From: an uncultured Clostridia bacterium
Lineage (GTDB): Bacteria; Bacillota; Clostridia; TANB77; CAG-508
NCBI GenBank assembly: GCA_934149275.1
Contig: CAKPEG010000001.1
Location: 62,001 to 126,000 of the forward strand
Reading direction: 5' to 3'
DNA length: 64,000 bases
Shown: positions 6,928 through 15,786 of the stretch, in pieces
How the letters are laid out: each line of letters starts with the position of its first letter
How positions within the stretch are numbered: position 1 is the stretch's first letter
Notes under the pieces: model-generated
Seen by the model: only the letters and a program-made list of their open reading frames with translations
What the model was told of the DNA's origin: nothing
Database searches by the model: none
Translations under genes and position numbers: made by a program

Positions 6928-9771
6928 TTAACGTTTTATTTCTTCCATAATATGAGCCTCAATAACATCCCCCTCAACAATATCATTATAATTCTCTATC
7001 TGAACACCACACTCATAACCATAAGCAACCTCTTTAACATCATCCTTAAACCTCTTCAAAGAAACAAGTTTACCCTCATGAAGAACAACATTATCTCTAA
7101 TAACTCTAACAATAGAATTTCTAGCAATCTTACCATCAGTTACATAGCATCCAGCGATAGTACCAACATTAGAAACCTTAAATACCTGTCTAACCTCAGC
7201 ATTACCAATAATAACTTCTTTATACTCAGGATCAAGCATACCTTTCATAGCAGACTCAACATCTTCTATAGCATTATAAATTACAGAATACAATTTAATT
7301 TCAACTCCATCCTTTTCAGCTTCCATTTTAGCAATTGGATCTGGTCTAACATTAAATCCTATAATAATTGCATTTGATACTTTAGCAAGAGTAACATCTG
7401 TTTCAGTAATTGCACCAACATTTGAGTGAATAACTTTTACTCTAACTTCGTTGTTTGATAATTTTTCTAATGATTGTTTTACAGCTTCAACAGAACCTTG
7501 AACATCAGCTTTAACAATTAAGTTCAATTGTTTCAACTTACCTTGTTCTATTTGGCTATATAAATCATCTAATGTAACCATAGAAGTAGCATTCAAACCT
7601 TTTTCTCTTTCTTGAATCTTTCTTCTTTCAATTAAATGTTTTGCTGTTTTTTCATCTTTTACTTCATAGAAAGTATCACCAGCATTAGGAACTGTTGTAA
7701 GTCCTGTAATTTCAACAGGTGTAGAAGGTCCTGCTGATTTAACTTTTTTACCTTTATCGTTTGTCATTGTTCTTATTCTACCTATTGAAGAACCAACAAC
7801 AATTGTATCACCAACATCTAACGTACCTCTTTGTACAAGCATTGAAACAACTGGTCCTCTTGATTTATCAAGTTTTGCTTCAATAACTGTTCCTTTAGCT
7901 TGTTTTGTTGGATTAGCTTTTAATTCTAACATATCAGCTTGTAATAGTACCATTTCTAATAATGTATCTATTCCTTCACCTTTTTTTGCAGAGATTGGAA
8001 CATAAATTGTATCTCCACCCCATTCTTCTGGAACTAAACCTTGTTCAGTTAAACCTTCTTTAACTTTTTCTAAGTTAGCTCCTGGTAAATCCATTTTATT
8101 TACAGCAACTATAATTGGAATTTCTGCAGCTTTAGCATGATTTATAGCTTCTATAGTTTGTGGCATAACACCATCATTTGCTGCAACAACTAATATTGCA
8201 ATATCAGTAATTTGAGCACCTCTAGCTCTCATACTTGTAAAAGCTTCATGTCCTGGTGTATCTAAGAAAGTAATCTCTCTATTATTTATATTTACCTTAT
8301 AAGCACCAATATGTTGAGTAATTCCACCAGCTTCACCTTCAATTACGTTTGTTTTTCTGATTGCATCCAATAAAGAAGTTTTACCATGATCAACGTGACC
8401 CATTACAACAACAACTGGAGGTCTTGTAACTAAATCTTCTTCTCTATCTTCACTGTCATCAAAAAGAATATCCTCATCAGTTTTTATATCTTTTTTCTTT
8501 GCAGTAATTCCGAATTCAGAAGCAGCTAAATAAGCAATATCAAAATCAATTTCCTTATTTATTGTTGCCATAACACCTAAGTTTAATAATTTTTTAATTA
8601 AATCACCACTTGTAATTTTCATTTCAGCAGCTAAATCTTTAACTGTAATTACAGCTGGAATAGTTATCTCTGTTAATTTGAAGATTTTTTGTTTATTTCT
8701 ATTTTCTTGTTTTCCTTTTTTCTCGCTTCTTCTACCTCTTTGAGTACTTAAATCATAATAATCTAACATATCAACATTTGAAAGTGTACTTTCTTGTTTT
8801 AATGATCTAAGTTTTCCAGAACTAATATCTTCATTTCTACCCTTTTTCTTTGATTGTTTCTTAGTTCTTTGCTCCTCAAATTGACGATTACTTTTTTGTT
8901 TATCAATAGCTCTATTTGAATATTCAATAACATTTTCTTTTTCAACAATATCAACAGCCATAATGTTATTTATCTTCTTATCAATTCCTTTATCGTCTAA
9001 TTTCTTATTGTTTCTGAAATTATTATTTCCATTATTTCTGTTAAATCCTGAATTATTGTTTCCATTATTTCTTTGAAAATTATTATTTCTATTATTATTT
9101 TTGTTATAACCACCATTATTATTTCCATTATTGTTTCTTTGGAAATTGTTATTTCTATTATTTTTATTATAATTATTGTTTCTTTCTTGATGATTATTAT
9201 TTCTATCTTGATAATTATTTCTTTCTTGTTTAATATTTGATGGTTTTTTAATAACTTCTTCTTTCATAACTTTTTTCTCTTCAACAACCTTTTTTTCTTT
9301 TTCGATAACTTCTTCTTTAACTGGTTTTTCGACCTTTTTTTCTTCAACTACTGGTTTTGCTTCTTCTACTTTTTTCTTTTGAGGAATACCAAATAGTTCT
9401 GCAACAGACATTGGTTTTGATTGTTTATTTCTATAAACAATGTTGTAATCTTTCTTCCTATTTTTTTCTACAAATCCAACATCATTTTTTCTGTCTTTAC
9501 TTTTTTGTTCAGCTCTTTTTTCTTCCTCATCCTCATTAATAATAACAGTTCTTCTCATAATAACAGGTTTATCTGATACTATTTCTTTTTTTACCTCATT
9601 CTTTTCTTTATCTGTTTTCCCCATTGACTTTGCTATTTTCTCCGCCTCCTCTTTCGTGATAGTACTTAAATGACTTTTCAAAACAATTCCTAATTTTGAC
9701 GCATTGTCTATCACATCTTTACTATTTACTTTAAGTTTTTTTGCCAATTCATGTACCTTAATTTTGTCCAA
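6928..9771 (-). CDS. infB: Translation initiation factor IF-2
   Basis: A 947-residue GTPase that brings fMet-tRNA to the ribosome. It has two IF2_N domains (IKVHELAKKLKV at the start and ITVKDLAAEMKI near residue 380), the G domain with GHVDHGKTS (about 457), DTPGHEAF and NKMD, then domains II-IV. I choose a TTG start: GGGGGTGAT lies correctly upstream and the product then begins like other IF2 proteins; ATGs at 9777 and 9786 are inside or upstream of that ribosome site. The linker at residues about 180-255 is dominated by Asn (runs such as RNNNFQRNNN), unusual for the family. The start overlaps the ylxQ stop by 14 bases. Confidence 0.96.
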   Translation of the reverse strand: MDKIKVHELAKKLKVNSKDVIDNASKLGIVLKSHLSTITKEEAEKIAKSMGKTDKEKNEVKKEIVSDKPVIMRRTVIINEDEEEKRAEQKSKDRKNDVGFVEKNRKKDYNIVYRNKQSKPMSVAELFGIPQKKKVEEAKPVVEEKKVEKPVKEEVIEKEKKVVEEKKVMKEEVIKKPSNIKQERNNYQDRNNNHQERNNNYNKNNRNNNFQRNNNGNNNGGYNKNNNRNNNFQRNNGNNNSGFNRNNGNNNFRNNKKLDDKGIDKKINNIMAVDIVEKENVIEYSNRAIDKQKSNRQFEEQRTKKQSKKKGRNEDISSGKLRSLKQESTLSNVDMLDYYDLSTQRGRRSEKKGKQENRNKQKIFKLTEITIPAVITVKDLAAEMKITSGDLIKKLLNLGVMATINKEIDFDIAYLAASEFGITAKKKDIKTDEDILFDDSEDREEDLVTRPPVVVVMGHVDHGKTSLLDAIRKTNVIEGEAGGITQHIGAYKVNINNREITFLDTPGHEAFTSMRARGAQITDIAILVVAANDGVMPQTIEAINHAKAAEIPIIVAVNKMDLPGANLEKVKEGLTEQGLVPEEWGGDTIYVPISAKKGEGIDTLLEMVLLQADMLELKANPTKQAKGTVIEAKLDKSRGPVVSMLVQRGTLDVGDTIVVGSSIGRIRTMTNDKGKKVKSAGPSTPVEITGLTTVPNAGDTFYEVKDEKTAKHLIERRKIQEREKGLNATSMVTLDDLYSQIEQGKLKQLNLIVKADVQGSVEAVKQSLEKLSNNEVRVKVIHSNVGAITETDVTLAKVSNAIIIGFNVRPDPIAKMEAEKDGVEIKLYSVIYNAIEDVESAMKGMLDPEYKEVIIGNAEVRQVFKVSNVGTIAGCYVTDGKIARNSIVRVIRDNVVLHEGKLVSLKRFKDDVKEVAYGYECGVQIENYNDIVEGDVIEAHIMEEIKR

Positions 9772-10066
9772 TAGCATCACCCCCATTAATTATTCGACAA
9801 ACGGCTTTAGAAAAATTTTTATCTTTAATAGCTATAATAGCTTTATTCTTTTTTCCTATTGCTTTACTATTTTCATCAATACTTCCAAATACAAATGCTT
9901 GAACTTTATTTTCAGAAGCATATCTTAAAAATTTCTCACGAGTGGTTAAAGATGCATCCTCAGCAATAATGACTACAAAAACTTTTTTTAACATAATTGA
10001 TTCTTTTACAGCATCAGCTCCACAAACTATTTTACCAGCTCTAGAAGCTAATCCGCAATAAACCAT
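9758..10066 (-). CDS. L7Ae-family ribosomal protein YlxQ-like
   Basis: A 102-residue protein of the eL8/L7Ae fold (YlxQ, also called RplGA), expected to bind K-turn RNA. The GLASRAGKIVCGADAVKESI and VVIIAEDAS segments are typical. The ATG overlaps the ylxR stop by one base (TAATG), indicating translational coupling; upstream residues in the same frame would also look family-like, but no start codon exists there, so the N-terminus is about six residues shorter than usual. It sits between ylxR and infB as in most Firmicutes. Confidence 0.9.
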   Translation of the reverse strand: MVYCGLASRAGKIVCGADAVKESIMLKKVFVVIIAEDASLTTREKFLRYASENKVQAFVFGSIDENSKAIGKKNKAIIAIKDKNFSKAVCRIINGGDAIGQN

Positions 10067-10338
10067 TAATTTTCTTTTGGTATGTTTGCAATTACATCCC
10101 TCAAATCTTCATAAATTTTTTGATTTATATCTATTTCAAACATTTTTGCTAATCTCTTAGTTTTAATGGCTTTGTTTAAACAATCTTCACTAGCACAAAT
10201 ATATGCGCCTCTTCCATTTTCCTTACCAGTCAAATCGACAAAAACATTGTTTTCTTTGTCTTTTACTATTCTAAGTAAATCATTTTTTTGTTTTGTTTGA
10301 CCACAACCAATACATGTTCTTTCTGGAATCTTTTTCAA
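10066..10338 (-). CDS. ylxR: YlxR-family nucleic-acid-binding protein (DUF448)
   Basis: A 90-residue protein with the RTCIGCGQ motif at the N-terminus and GRGAYIC in the middle, both marks of the YlxR family, reported to bind RNA and the nucleoid and to modulate rnpB expression in Bacillus. The start is TTG, preceded at nine bases by GAGGAG. It is located between nusA and ylxQ in the conserved operon. Confidence 0.93.
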   Translation of the reverse strand: MKKIPERTCIGCGQTKQKNDLLRIVKDKENNVFVDLTGKENGRGAYICASEDCLNKAIKTKRLAKMFEIDINQKIYEDLRDVIANIPKEN

Positions 10339-10356
10339 ATGATATCACTCCTCATC

Positions 10357-11487
10357 TTAAACATTTTCATCAGTTGATTCAGTTTCTTCAACTTCATCTG
10401 TTTCTTCTGATGGGATTTCTTGAGATTCTTCAAGCATTTTTCTAAATTGTGATTCACTCTTAATATCTATTTTCCAATTTGTTAATTTTGCTGATAATCT
10501 AGCATTTTGACCAGATTTTCCAATAGCTAATGATAATTGATCATCAGGAACAATAACTTGAGCAAATTTTTCTTCGTCTTTTACATCGACAGCTAAAACT
10601 TGTGCTGGAAGTAGAGCAGACGCTATAAATACTGTAGGATCTTCATTCCATTCAATTACATCAATTTTTTCACCATGCAATTCATTAATAATATTTTGAA
10701 TTCTAACACCCTTTTGTCCAACACATGAACCAACTGGATCTATATTTTCATTTGTAGAATATACAGCTACTTTACTTCTTGAACCAGCATCTCTAGCTAT
10801 ATTTTTTATTTCAATTAAACCTTCATAAATTTCAGGAATTTCAAATTCAAACAATCTTCTAACAAAATCTGGATGACTTCTTGAAACTATAACTTGAGGA
10901 TTTCCTTTTAAACCTCTTTCAACATCAACAACATAAGCTCTAATTTTATCATTAACTCTATATGTTTCAGTTGGGATTTGCTCTTTAATAGGCATAATTC
11001 CTTCAACTTTACCTAAATCAATAACAAGAGCACTTCCTTCAGTTTTTTGAATTATTCCACTAACAATTTCACCTTTTTTATCATGAAATTCTGTATAAAT
11101 GATATCTCTTTCAGCTTCTCTAATTTTTTGAACAACAACTTGTTTTGCTGTTTGAGCTGCAATTCTTCCAAAGTTCTTTGGAACTATCTCAACATCAATA
11201 ACATCTCCTAATTCATATTTTTTGCTTAATTTTTGGGCATCACTTAAAGAAATCTCAAAACAAGAATCTTTTGCTGCTTCAACAACTGTTTTACTTGAAT
11301 AAACATGAGTTTCTCCTGTTTCTCTGTCAATAACTACTTTAACATTATCTGCTGAATCAAAATTTTTCTTGTAAGCAGTAACCAAAGCCATTTCCAAAGA
11401 TTCAATTAAATAATCTTTTTTTATTCCTCTTTCTTCTTCTAATTCCTTCATAGCAACAATTAATTCTTTCATATCGATTGCTTTCAT
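10357..11487 (-). CDS. nusA: Transcription termination/antitermination factor NusA
   Basis: A 376-residue RNA polymerase cofactor controlling pausing and termination. The N-terminal polymerase-binding domain, an S1 domain near residues 133-200 (EIVSGIIQKTEGSALVIDLG), and two KH domains (DPVGSCVGQKGVRIQNI near 250 and LSLAIGKSGQNARLSAKLT near 325) are visible, followed by an acidic tail. Length matches the Bacillus protein. AGAAAGGA precedes the ATG with a rather long gap of about 13 bases; an internal ATG five codons later has no better site. The 100-bp gap to rimP holds a TTATAAG/CTTATAA dyad and nothing else I can name. Confidence 0.96.
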   Translation of the reverse strand: MKAIDMKELIVAMKELEEERGIKKDYLIESLEMALVTAYKKNFDSADNVKVVIDRETGETHVYSSKTVVEAAKDSCFEISLSDAQKLSKKYELGDVIDVEIVPKNFGRIAAQTAKQVVVQKIREAERDIIYTEFHDKKGEIVSGIIQKTEGSALVIDLGKVEGIMPIKEQIPTETYRVNDKIRAYVVDVERGLKGNPQVIVSRSHPDFVRRLFEFEIPEIYEGLIEIKNIARDAGSRSKVAVYSTNENIDPVGSCVGQKGVRIQNIINELHGEKIDVIEWNEDPTVFIASALLPAQVLAVDVKDEEKFAQVIVPDDQLSLAIGKSGQNARLSAKLTNWKIDIKSESQFRKMLEESQEIPSEETDEVEETESTDENV

Positions 11488-11587
11488 TTTCTTATCACAT
11501 TCCTTTCTTTTTTGTTCACATGCTAATTTTTCTTACAAATTTTTGTACATTATAAGCAGTCTCAAAAGCTTTCTTATAATATAAAAA

Positions 11588-12058
11588 TTATTTTTCGTTC
11601 CAATCATATAATGATTTTGCACTTGAAATTTTATTTTTTTCAATTCTAATTTCAGAATTTTCTCCATCAAGAATTATAAAATCATCATTATATTCTTTTA
11701 ATAATCCTTCAAAAACATTCTGATTATCAATTTTTGTAAATAACTTAACTTGAATTTTTTTACCTAATTGTTTTAAAAAATGTTCTTTCTTTCTTAGGTT
11801 CTTTTCAAGTCCAGTTGATGAAACTTCTAAAAAATATTGGTCTTTAATAAAATCTGCCTCATCCAATAAAGGATCTATTGCATTATTAACTTTCTCACAA
11901 TCCTCAATTGATATTCCTTCTGGTTTATCTATATAAATGCAAAGATGATATTCTTTTCCTTCTTTAAGATATTCAACATCATATAATTCATAACCCAAGT
12001 CTGTTATAATTTTCCCAACTAATTCTTGTGTTCTTTTCTCTATATTATTCTCAACCAA
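11588..12058 (-). CDS. rimP: Ribosome maturation factor RimP
   Basis: A 156-residue protein needed for 30S assembly, with the N-terminal domain containing LGYELYDVEYLKEG and the family segment YFLEVSSTGLEKNLRK near residue 80, then a small SH3-like C-terminal domain. The start codon is TTG with GGAGG seven bases upstream. It heads the rimP-nusA-ylxR-ylxQ-infB operon. Confidence 0.95.
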   Translation of the reverse strand: MVENNIEKRTQELVGKIITDLGYELYDVEYLKEGKEYHLCIYIDKPEGISIEDCEKVNNAIDPLLDEADFIKDQYFLEVSSTGLEKNLRKKEHFLKQLGKKIQVKLFTKIDNQNVFEGLLKEYNDDFIILDGENSEIRIEKNKISSAKSLYDWNEK

Positions 12059-12097
12059 TATCTTTCCTCCAATCTATATTTTGTTTAATCTACAAAT

Positions 12098-12124
12098 AAA
12101 GAGTGGAATTTGCTTCCACTCTTC
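12098..12124 (-). terminator. Hairpin terminator downstream of the 12202-12834 gene
   Basis: On the minus strand AGAGTGGAA pairs perfectly with TTCCACTCT across a five-base loop and is followed by TTATTTG. It separates the membrane-protein gene from rimP. The T-tract is imperfect, so it may be leaky or may act within the rimP leader. Confidence 0.6.
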
Positions 12125-12201
12125 TGTAAACTATTTTGCTTTATTATTATACTATCTATTTTTAGTAATTGCAAGCTTTTTAGTATATTTTTGTCAATTT
12201 T

Positions 12202-12834
12202 TTATTCAACAAAATCAGCTAAATCATACTTTTTCTCGTCATTTCCCTCTACAATTATTGTATTTTCTTGTTTATTGTTACTTTTCTTATATCCATTACT
12301 AATACTTATTGCTTTAACATTACCAATTGAAATTAATTGATTTTTTATTCTAAATACATTATTCTCAATAGCATCAGTTATATTCATTATCCCTAATGAA
12401 CCATCTTTCATTAAAACAATTAAATACTCTTCATTCTTACAAATTCCAACACATATATTATCAACTTTATAATCATGTGTAGCAATTTCTATATCTTTAG
12501 ATGTATTAACTTCAGACTTAGGATATTTCTTTAAAAAATTATCCTCATCTATTATACTAAAATACATTTTTTCGCCATCAAATCTGATTTCAAAAGTATT
12601 TTCTTTATCTTTTGCAACTATGTTATACTCTGATAGATTATCATCTTCTATTGAAACAATATTTTGATTTGTATTATCTGTATTTACAGAATTTTCCGTA
12701 TTCTCTTGCAAATCATCTGCACCTTTAATATCAACATTCAATAAAAATATAATCAAAGCAATTAATACACCTACAACAAGTATAACCGTTCCAATTAATA
12801 TTTTTTTAATTTGATCAGAACTTCTTCTCTTCAT
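12202..12834 (-). CDS. Membrane-anchored hypothetical protein
   Basis: A 210-residue protein I do not recognise. A basic N-terminus (MKRRSSDQIKK) is followed by one strong transmembrane helix (about residues 11-33), an Asn/Thr/Glu-rich linker (40-65) and a soluble, beta-rich domain that should lie outside the membrane. There are no catalytic motifs that I can see. It starts after GGAGGA, nine bases beyond the stop of the small gene downstream of ftsH, so it is in the ftsH transcription unit. Confidence 0.72.
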   Translation of the reverse strand: MKRRSSDQIKKILIGTVILVVGVLIALIIFLLNVDIKGADDLQENTENSVNTDNTNQNIVSIEDDNLSEYNIVAKDKENTFEIRFDGEKMYFSIIDEDNFLKKYPKSEVNTSKDIEIATHDYKVDNICVGICKNEEYLIVLMKDGSLGIMNITDAIENNVFRIKNQLISIGNVKAISISNGYKKSNNKQENTIIVEGNDEKKYDLADFVE

Positions 12835-12843
12835 CTGTTCCTC

Positions 12844-13020
12844 CTACTTCTTATCTTTCGAATTCATATATAATTGCAATATTTTTTCTGAATATGCAGC
12901 AGCTTTGCCAGCTTTTTTGAAATTATAAACTATAGAATATAATCCTAAAACAAACAAAGCAATAGTAGTACATACAATTAAAACTGTTCCAATTTTATTA
13001 TTCTTTTTATTTTTTTTCAT
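12844..13020 (-). CDS. Small single-pass membrane protein
   Basis: A protein of 58 residues (62 if the GTG at 13032 is used) with a lysine-rich N-terminus, one transmembrane helix and a short basic/amphipathic tail (NFKKAGKAAAYSEKILQLY). It is tucked directly between ftsH and the membrane-anchored protein gene, so it is probably co-expressed. Neither possible start has a strong ribosome site (TGTGGTG lies upstream). No family recognised. Confidence 0.6.
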   Translation of the reverse strand: MKKNKKNNKIGTVLIVCTTIALFVLGLYSIVYNFKKAGKAAAYSEKILQLYMNSKDKK

Positions 13021-13035
13021 ACCAAACACCACACA

Positions 13036-14835
13036 TTATTTATTTTCAAAAAAACTATCAAATTCTTTTTCAGATATAGTTTCTTTTTCTAATAAAGTAG
13101 TTGCCACACGGTGCAATATATCAATATTATCTAAAAGGATTTTTTGAGCTTGAATATATGCTGTATCAACTAATTGTTTAACTTGATTTCCAACTTCGTC
13201 AGTGATATCCTCTCCAAACATCTGCAACTCATATGGTTCATCAACTTTCAAAGAAATAGGTCCAAGTGAACTACTCATTCCATAAACAGTTATCATATCT
13301 CTTGCTATACCAGTTGCAACTTCAATATCATTACTTGCTCCTGTAGAAATATCATTTAAAGCAATTTTTTCTGCTGCTCTACCACCTAATAAAGCAATCA
13401 TCTTCTCCTCTAATTCTGTTTTAGAAACATAATACTTATCTTCATTAGTTTTATACATTGTATATCCGCCAGCTAAGCCTCTAGGAATAATTGAAATTTC
13501 TTTAACATTATCTTGTGTTTCCAAAAATTTACTAACAACAGCATGTCCAGCTTCATGATAAGCTGTAAGCTTTTTATCTTTTTCTGAAACAACTCTATTA
13601 TGTTTTTCAAGTCCAACTGTAATCTTTTTAACAGCAGCTTCAATATCAGATTTATCTATAGCATTATGATTATTTCTTGTAGCAATTATTGCAGCTTCAT
13701 TTAATAAATTAGAAAGTTCAGCACCTGTAAATCCAGCTGTATCTCCAGCAATTTCTCTTAAATTAACATCATCTGCAATTTTCTTATCCTTTGTATATAA
13801 TTTAAGAATTTCTTCTCTTCCTAATAAATCAGGAGCAGGAATTGTAATTTGTCTGTCAAATCTTCCTGGTCTTAATAAAGCTTTATCAAGCATTTCAGGT
13901 CTATTAGTTGCAGCTAAAACAATAATAGTTTCATTGCTTTCAAATCCATCCATTTCAACTAATAGCTGATTTAATGTTTGATTATTTTCTGATTCAGCTC
14001 CGCTATTGCTTGTTCTTCTTGAACCAATAGCATCAATTTCATCTATAAAAACAATACATGGTGATATCTTTTTAGCTTTTTCAAATAATTTTCTAACTCT
14101 TGATGCACCTAATCCAGCAAACATTTCAATAAATTCAGAACCACTCATTGAAATAAAAGGAACATTTGCCTCACCAGCAATAGCTTTTGCAATTAAAGTT
14201 TTTCCTGTACCAGGTTTACCATATAATAAAATTCCTTTTGGAATTTTAGCTCCCATATTTTGAAATTTCTTAGGGTTCTTTAAAAAATCAACAATTTCAA
14301 TAAGTTCACCCTTTTCTTCTTCCAATCCTGCAACATCTTTAAATCTGACATCAGTAGAATTTTCTTCATCAGCTCCATAAACTTTTCCTTTATCTCCAAG
14401 TCCTTGCATTTGGAAAATCATAACCATTAATACTATTAACAATATTGTAGGAATGAAACTAACGAAATTCTCAAAAAATGATGCAAATTTATTAGGTTGT
14501 TTTAAATCAACTTTCAATTCAGGATCCACTTTTAATTGCTCATTTACAAACTCCATAAAAGGTTGTAAAGAATTAACACTAGTAGTTTTCTCCTCTCCGT
14601 CTTCTGTTCCTTTATATTTAACTTTTACACTAGCACTTCCAACTGTCATTTCAATTTTTTCTACTTTATGATCTATAATATCTTGATATAACTGATCATA
14701 TGTTATTTCTTTTTCTTTATCTTTTTTGTCTTTAAATACAAGACCAAATGCCATAACAATTATTAAAATTGTTATTAAAAAACTAATAAGTACAATTTTT
14801 GCATTCTTTTTCTTATCTTTTTTTGGGCTTTTCAT
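13036..14835 (-). CDS. ftsH: ATP-dependent zinc metalloprotease FtsH
   Basis: A membrane AAA protease of 599 residues that removes misassembled membrane proteins. Order: TM1 (about 12-34), an external domain, TM2 (about 104-126), AAA domain with Walker A GKPGTGKT (near 205), Walker B with FIDEID and the second region of homology, then a peptidase domain with the HEAGH zinc site (near 427). The start at the second Met is chosen because AAAAGGAG lies eight bases upstream. The pore loop reads FAGLGAS where most homologues have FVGVGAS: the aromatic residue is kept but the neighbours differ. Confidence 0.96.
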   Translation of the reverse strand: MKSPKKDKKKNAKIVLISFLITILIIVMAFGLVFKDKKDKEKEITYDQLYQDIIDHKVEKIEMTVGSASVKVKYKGTEDGEEKTTSVNSLQPFMEFVNEQLKVDPELKVDLKQPNKFASFFENFVSFIPTILLIVLMVMIFQMQGLGDKGKVYGADEENSTDVRFKDVAGLEEEKGELIEIVDFLKNPKKFQNMGAKIPKGILLYGKPGTGKTLIAKAIAGEANVPFISMSGSEFIEMFAGLGASRVRKLFEKAKKISPCIVFIDEIDAIGSRRTSNSGAESENNQTLNQLLVEMDGFESNETIIVLAATNRPEMLDKALLRPGRFDRQITIPAPDLLGREEILKLYTKDKKIADDVNLREIAGDTAGFTGAELSNLLNEAAIIATRNNHNAIDKSDIEAAVKKITVGLEKHNRVVSEKDKKLTAYHEAGHAVVSKFLETQDNVKEISIIPRGLAGGYTMYKTNEDKYYVSKTELEEKMIALLGGRAAEKIALNDISTGASNDIEVATGIARDMITVYGMSSSLGPISLKVDEPYELQMFGEDITDEVGNQVKQLVDTAYIQAQKILLDNIDILHRVATTLLEKETISEKEFDSFFENK

Positions 14836-14859
14836 TTCAACTTCTCCTTTTTTCAAAAG

Positions 14860-15786
14860 TTAGATTTCTGAACCATCTGGCTCATCATCACCAATGTCAT
14901 CATCAGATTCTTTTTTCTTTTCTTCTTCATCTTTAGAATCTTTTCCAGCATCCTCTAGTTCATCATCTTCTTGCTCTTGTTCTTGTTCTCTTTCCTTTTC
15001 TTTTTCTCTTTCTTTCTCAAGTCTTTCCTTTTCTTCAGCCTGAACAGTTGCAATTCTTATAAGTTCAATCTGCTGTTTTATCAAATCAGATCTTATCATA
15101 TAAATTACAGCAGTAATATAAATATATGCTATTAATATAGATAAGTAATCAAACATCTCTATATATACACCACAAAATGCATTAAGTGCTGTATATATCA
15201 CTGTGAGAATTATAGACAATGTAGAAGCATATATTGATAATGTAAATAATTTAGAATATTTCATTTTAATTCTTAAAAAGATTAATGCAACCCAACCAAT
15301 AAACGATGTAAGTACCGCAACCATAAGCCACATAACATATAAGTCTAATATATTTTCTATAAAAATAGCTGTAACTCCAAAACTTACAATTGTTCTTTGA
15401 TTATCTTGAACATAATGAATCAAATCAGCTTTTGTATATGTTCCTTCCCCTAAAATATTTGTTACCGAAGGAACAACTTGTTTCATAATTTGAGCCATTT
15501 GCTTTTTTTCATCAGATTTTGTCTCATTTTCATCAATTTTTAATTCAGAATTCTCATAAGTAAATTCCGGAATAACTTCATTCAAATAATTATCTGGTGA
15601 ATGATATTTAGCATAAACAAATATCACATTTGAAATAGCCATTATAAGTGATAACAAAACAACTAACTTCAAACTAAACATCAATGATTTACTTAACTTT
15701 TCATTTAAAAAATCAATATAATTTTCAAGCTCAAAAATAGCCATTTTAAATCTCTTAAAAAATCCGATTTTTTTTGTTTTTTCCAT
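14860..15786 (-). CDS. DUF1189 multi-pass membrane protein with charged tail
   Basis: A 308-residue protein resembling the DUF1189 family (YvdJ-like). One transmembrane helix near residues 37-58, an external region of about 90 residues and three or four further helices (about 130-240) are followed by a cytoplasmic tail composed almost entirely of Glu, Lys, Gln, Asp and Arg (about 250-308), probably coiled-coil or disordered. Its ATG overlaps the alr stop by one base (TAATG) and ftsH follows, so all three are co-transcribed. Function unknown; neighbours suggest a cell-envelope role. Confidence 0.75.
   Translation of the reverse strand: MEKTKKIGFFKRFKMAIFELENYIDFLNEKLSKSLMFSLKLVVLLSLIMAISNVIFVYAKYHSPDNYLNEVIPEFTYENSELKIDENETKSDEKKQMAQIMKQVVPSVTNILGEGTYTKADLIHYVQDNQRTIVSFGVTAIFIENILDLYVMWLMVAVLTSFIGWVALIFLRIKMKYSKLFTLSIYASTLSIILTVIYTALNAFCGVYIEMFDYLSILIAYIYITAVIYMIRSDLIKQQIELIRIATVQAEEKERLEKEREKEKEREQEQEQEDDELEDAGKDSKDEEEKKKESDDDIGDDEPDGSEI

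Noticed and set aside
6952..7377. Plus-strand open frame opposite infB
   Set aside because: Antisense to conserved IF-2 domains; low-complexity Asn/Ile/Ser product with no ribosome site.
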